Source of the DNA: Micromonospora siamensis
Lineage (GTDB): Bacteria > Actinomycetota > Actinomycetes > Mycobacteriales > Micromonosporaceae
DNA length: 64,000 nt
Direction of reading: 5' to 3'
NCBI RefSeq assembly: GCF_900090305.1
Contig: NZ_LT607751.1
Span: 1,364,001 to 1,428,000, forward strand
Shown here: positions 61,552-64,000 of the stretch, in pieces
Layout: every line of letters begins with the position of its first letter
Position numbering within the stretch: position 1 is the first letter of the stretch
Notes under the pieces: model-generated
What the model saw: only the letters and a program-made list of their open reading frames with translations
What the model was told of the DNA's origin: nothing
Database searches by the model: none
Translations under genes and position numbers: made by a program

Positions 61552-63783
61552 GTGACGCTACGCGGGCGACTGACCGCCGCCTTCCTCGCGGTGGTGCTCG
61601 GCCCGGTGCTGCTCGGCGCCTTCTTCGTCGGCTCGACGATCACCGCCCTGGACCGCAGTCGCGCCACCGAACGGCTCGGCCTGGCCGCGGCCGCCGCCCG
61701 TACCTCCGTCGACGCCCTCTGCCAGCAGCTGCGCGCCGCCGCCGACGCGGTCGCCCTGCACCCCGACGCGGCGAGTCGGGCCGCCGCCGCCGGGCAGGCG
61801 GTCGGCCGGGGGCTCGCCGCCGCCGTGATGATCACCGACGTGACCGGCGCGACGACGTACGCCACCCCGGGCGCCCCGCCCACCCCGTGGCGGGACTGCA
61901 CGGCGGGCCGGTCGGCGGTCGGGCCGGTCCGGGCGCTCACCGCCCGGGTCGACCTGCGCGACCCCGCCGGTACGGCGCTCGGCACGGTCGCCGCCGCGCA
62001 GGCGGTCGACCCGGCGTTCGTGGCCCGGCTCGCCGGTGTCACGGGCGCCGCGGTCACCCTGCTCGACGGCGACCCGGCCCGGATGGCACAGACCACCGAG
62101 GCGACGGCGGTACGCGAGGCGGTGCTCGCCGCCGCCCGCCGCGCCGACGGGGAGACGGTGACGCAGACCGGGGACGGCCGGTACGTCCGCCGGATCGGAC
62201 CGGCCGACGGCCAGCCGCTGCCGCTGGTGCTCTCCGTCCCCGGCGAGCGTCCCCCCGGCCTGTACGCCGCGCTGGCCGGCGCGGTGCTGATCGCCGCGCT
62301 GCTGGCCGTGCTGGCGGCCGGGCGGCTGGCCCGGGTGACCACCCGGCCGCTGGTGGAGCTGGCCGGGGCGGTGGACCGGGTCGCCCGGGGCGACCTGACC
62401 GCGCGGGTGCCGGTGCGCAGCCGGGACGAGATCGGCCGGCTGGCCGGGGCGTTCAACCGGATGGCCCGGGAGACCGGCACCTACGTGACGGCGCTGACCA
62501 GCAGCCGGGACCAGCTGCGCGGCCACCTGGCGGTGCTCGGCGACACCCTGGCCAGCACGCACGACCTCCAGCGGATCCTGCGGGTGATCCTGCACAGCGC
62601 CATCGCGGCCACCGGGGCCCGGGCCGGGGCGGTGCTGCTGCTCGACGGTGAGGGAGTGCTGGTCGGGCAGTGCGCCGAAGGGCTGGCCGGGCGGTGCCGG
62701 GACGTCGAGCCGGCTTCGTTGCGGGTGCCGGTGGGCGCCGGGGTGGTGGGTGCGGTCGCCGCGACCGGGGTGGCGCAGCGGGGCCGGGTGGAGCCGTCGG
62801 CGGGGTCGACGGGGGAGCCGCGCTGCGAGACGTACATCGCGGTGCCGTTCGCCACCCCCGGCGTGGCCGACCCGACCGGCCGCGGTGGCGCGGACCCGGT
62901 GGGCCGGCACGGCGCGGACGCCACCGGGGCCGGCGGCGCCCTCGGGGTGCTCGCCCTCTACGACCGGGTCGGCGCGGACGAGTTCGACGACGACGACCTG
63001 GTCACCCTGCGGACCTTCGCCGGGCACGCCGCGGTGGCGGTGGAGAACGTCCGGGTGCACGAGGAGGCGCAGCGGTTGTCGCTGACCGACCCGCTGACCG
63101 GGTTGTGGAACTACCGCTACCTGCGGGAGTCGATCCGGCGGGAGGTGGAGCGGGCCAGCCGGTTCGGCCGGATGCTCAGCGTCCTGGCGCTGGACCTGGA
63201 CCGGTTCAAGGACGTCAACGACACCTGGGGGCACGCGGCCGGGGACACCGTGCTGGCCGAGTTCGCCCGCCGGGTCCGCGGCGAGATCCGCGAGGTCGAC
63301 CTGGCCTTCCGGCAGGGCGGCGAGGAGTTCGTGCTGCTGCTGCCGGAGACCGACGCGCGGGGGGCCACGATCGTCGCGGAACGCCTCGGCGCGGTGGTCC
63401 GGGACAGCCCGATCCCGGTCGACGGGCACGGTGGCGCGCCCGTCCCGGTGCCGGTCACCGTCTCCATCGGGATCGCCGTCTACCCGGACCACGCCACCAA
63501 CGGGCAGCGGGTCCTCGACGCCGCCGACGACGCGCTCTACGCGGCGAAGGCGGCCGGCCGGGACACCTGGCGGCTGGCCGAGCCGGGGGCCCGGCCGGCC
63601 ACCGACGAGATCACCGTGCCGGCGGCGGCGAGCAGCCCAGCCGACGGCCTGCCCCGCGCCGGTACGCCCGATCCGGCGGCGGCCCGCCCCGACGCCGCGC
63701 GGGCCGGTCCGGGCGGCGCCGCCCCGGCTCCGGGCGGCGCGTCTTCCGGTCCTCACCCGCCGCGGCAGAGCCGTGGCCGATAG
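61552..63783 (+). CDS. Membrane diguanylate cyclase: TM-HAMP-GAF-GGDEF (743 aa)
   Basis: GTG at 61552 follows GGGGGGAAG. TM1 about 8-30, extracytoplasmic sensor domain about 31-235, TM2 about 237-258, HAMP about 258-310 (RPLVELAGAVDRVARGDLTARVPV), GAF about 330-490 and GGDEF about 500-660. The active site is GGEEF at 589-593 and the inhibitory I-site RxxD is R580-D583, five residues before it, so product control is expected. It makes c-di-GMP. A Pro/Ala-rich 80-residue tail follows. No EAL domain. Its 3' end overlaps the -10 of galU. Confidence 0.93.
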   Translation: MTLRGRLTAAFLAVVLGPVLLGAFFVGSTITALDRSRATERLGLAAAAARTSVDALCQQLRAAADAVALHPDAASRAAAAGQAVGRGLAAAVMITDVTGATTYATPGAPPTPWRDCTAGRSAVGPVRALTARVDLRDPAGTALGTVAAAQAVDPAFVARLAGVTGAAVTLLDGDPARMAQTTEATAVREAVLAAARRADGETVTQTGDGRYVRRIGPADGQPLPLVLSVPGERPPGLYAALAGAVLIAALLAVLAAGRLARVTTRPLVELAGAVDRVARGDLTARVPVRSRDEIGRLAGAFNRMARETGTYVTALTSSRDQLRGHLAVLGDTLASTHDLQRILRVILHSAIAATGARAGAVLLLDGEGVLVGQCAEGLAGRCRDVEPASLRVPVGAGVVGAVAATGVAQRGRVEPSAGSTGEPRCETYIAVPFATPGVADPTGRGGADPVGRHGADATGAGGALGVLALYDRVGADEFDDDDLVTLRTFAGHAAVAVENVRVHEEAQRLSLTDPLTGLWNYRYLRESIRREVERASRFGRMLSVLALDLDRFKDVNDTWGHAAGDTVLAEFARRVRGEIREVDLAFRQGGEEFVLLLPETDARGATIVAERLGAVVRDSPIPVDGHGGAPVPVPVTVSIGIAVYPDHATNGQRVLDAADDALYAAKAAGRDTWRLAEPGARPATDEITVPAAASSPADGLPRAGTPDPAAARPDAARAGPGGAAPAPGGASSGPHPPRQSRGR

Positions 63784-63786
63784 TCT
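63781..63786 (+). promoter_or_regulatory. -10 box TAGTCT for leaderless galU
   Basis: TAGTCT (overlapping the cyclase TAG stop) ends 6 nt before ATG 63793. Confidence 0.5.
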
Positions 63787-63792
63787 CGCGAC

Positions 63793-64000
63793 ATGTCGGA
63801 GCACTCAGTGAACCCCTCAGCGACCGCCGCAGCCGGTCGTCCACGCGCGGTCAAGGCCGTGATCCCGGCCGCCGGCCTGGCCACCCGCTTCCTGCCGGCC
63901 ACCAAGGCGGTGCCCAAGGAGTTGCTCCCGGTGGTCGACCGCCCGGTGCTCCAGTACATCGTCGAGGAGGCCACCCAGGCCGGGATCAGCGACGTGCTGC
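63793..64000 (+). CDS. galU: UTP-glucose-1-phosphate uridylyltransferase, 5' part
   Basis: Only about 69 codons are visible before the window edge. After a short disordered start, [27 protein letters not shown] is the nucleotidyltransferase signature of GalU (GxGTRFLPxTKxxPKEmLP; here [11 protein letters not shown]), followed by [23 protein letters not shown]. Makes UDP-glucose for polysaccharides and cell wall. The cyclo-ligase-galU neighbourhood is conserved with mycobacteria. Confidence 0.95.
   Translation, partial: MSEHSVNPSATAAAGRPRAVKAVIPAAGLATRFLPATKAVPKELLPVVDRPVLQYIVEEATQAGISDVL

Noticed and set aside
1-64000. tRNA, rRNA, riboswitch, prophage or insertion-sequence content
   Set aside because: Read through both strands for conserved tRNA ends, rRNA segments, known riboswitch cores, transposase or integrase motifs; none convincing was found by eye, though short RNAs could be missed.

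Overview
The window is a chromosomal segment of a very GC-rich actinomycete. Codon third positions are almost all G or C, GTG starts are common, and gene families such as DUF3117, Rv2578c-type radical SAM, FolP2, Ruc/FmdB and SigE-family ECF sigma are present. The mix, together with many apparently leaderless genes, suggests a Micromonosporaceae member (Micromonospora-like); the genus is inference. I see no rRNA, tRNA, CRISPR array, transposase, integrase or phage gene. About 64 genes are placed; both end genes (an ATP-grasp enzyme and galU) are cut by the window edges.

Layout. 1-7.5 kb is the most accessory-looking part: an ATP-grasp enzyme divergent from a 55-residue secreted peptide and an XRE-TPR regulator, an AraC/GyrI-like regulator, a membrane-anchored Mrr-type nuclease and a Tat-secreted beta-helix protein behind palindromic operators. 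7.6-16.4 kb holds a ClgR/PopR-ClpP proteolysis loop, a K+ channel, the KorAB ferredoxin oxidoreductase, a wall-spanning surface protein, an orphan nuoA and folP2. 16.5-30 kb runs in nearly the same gene order as the M. tuberculosis folP2...Rv1211 and Rv1220c-htrA-tatB-mrp blocks (DivIVA-like, SRPBCC, tag, DUF3117, pepA, O-methyltransferase, htrA, tatB, mrp, DUF1003, MgtE-N/CBS), without sigE-rseA between the methyltransferase and htrA.

30-41.5 kb carries PhzF, HAD, EamA and APC transporters, several SDRs, a CitE-like lyase and an acyl-CoA dehydrogenase under an apparent TetR-type operator. 41.5-44.3 kb has three related small membrane proteins. 44.3-48.8 kb contains a radical SAM protein behind a near-perfect LexA box, a DCC1/HTTM/thioredoxin redox group and a MaoC hydratase. 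48.9-64 kb holds an rRNA methyltransferase, a 52-residue membrane peptide plus PH protein, an ECF sigma factor overlapping a membrane beta-propeller-like partner, PHP phosphoesterase, MarC, a Cas4-like nuclease, Fur, a CIRCE-controlled Ruc chaperone with 5-formyl-THF cyclo-ligase, a diguanylate cyclase and galU.

Regulatory features stand out more than exotic enzymes: TTGNCAA palindromes around the peptide/regulator pair, a PopR-like site, a CIRCE element, a LexA box, a TetR-type operator, LacI-like palindromes, and at least 18 genes whose start codon lies 5-9 nt after a TANNNT -10 box, implying leaderless mRNAs. Statements about homologues come from memory of the families; no database search was made.
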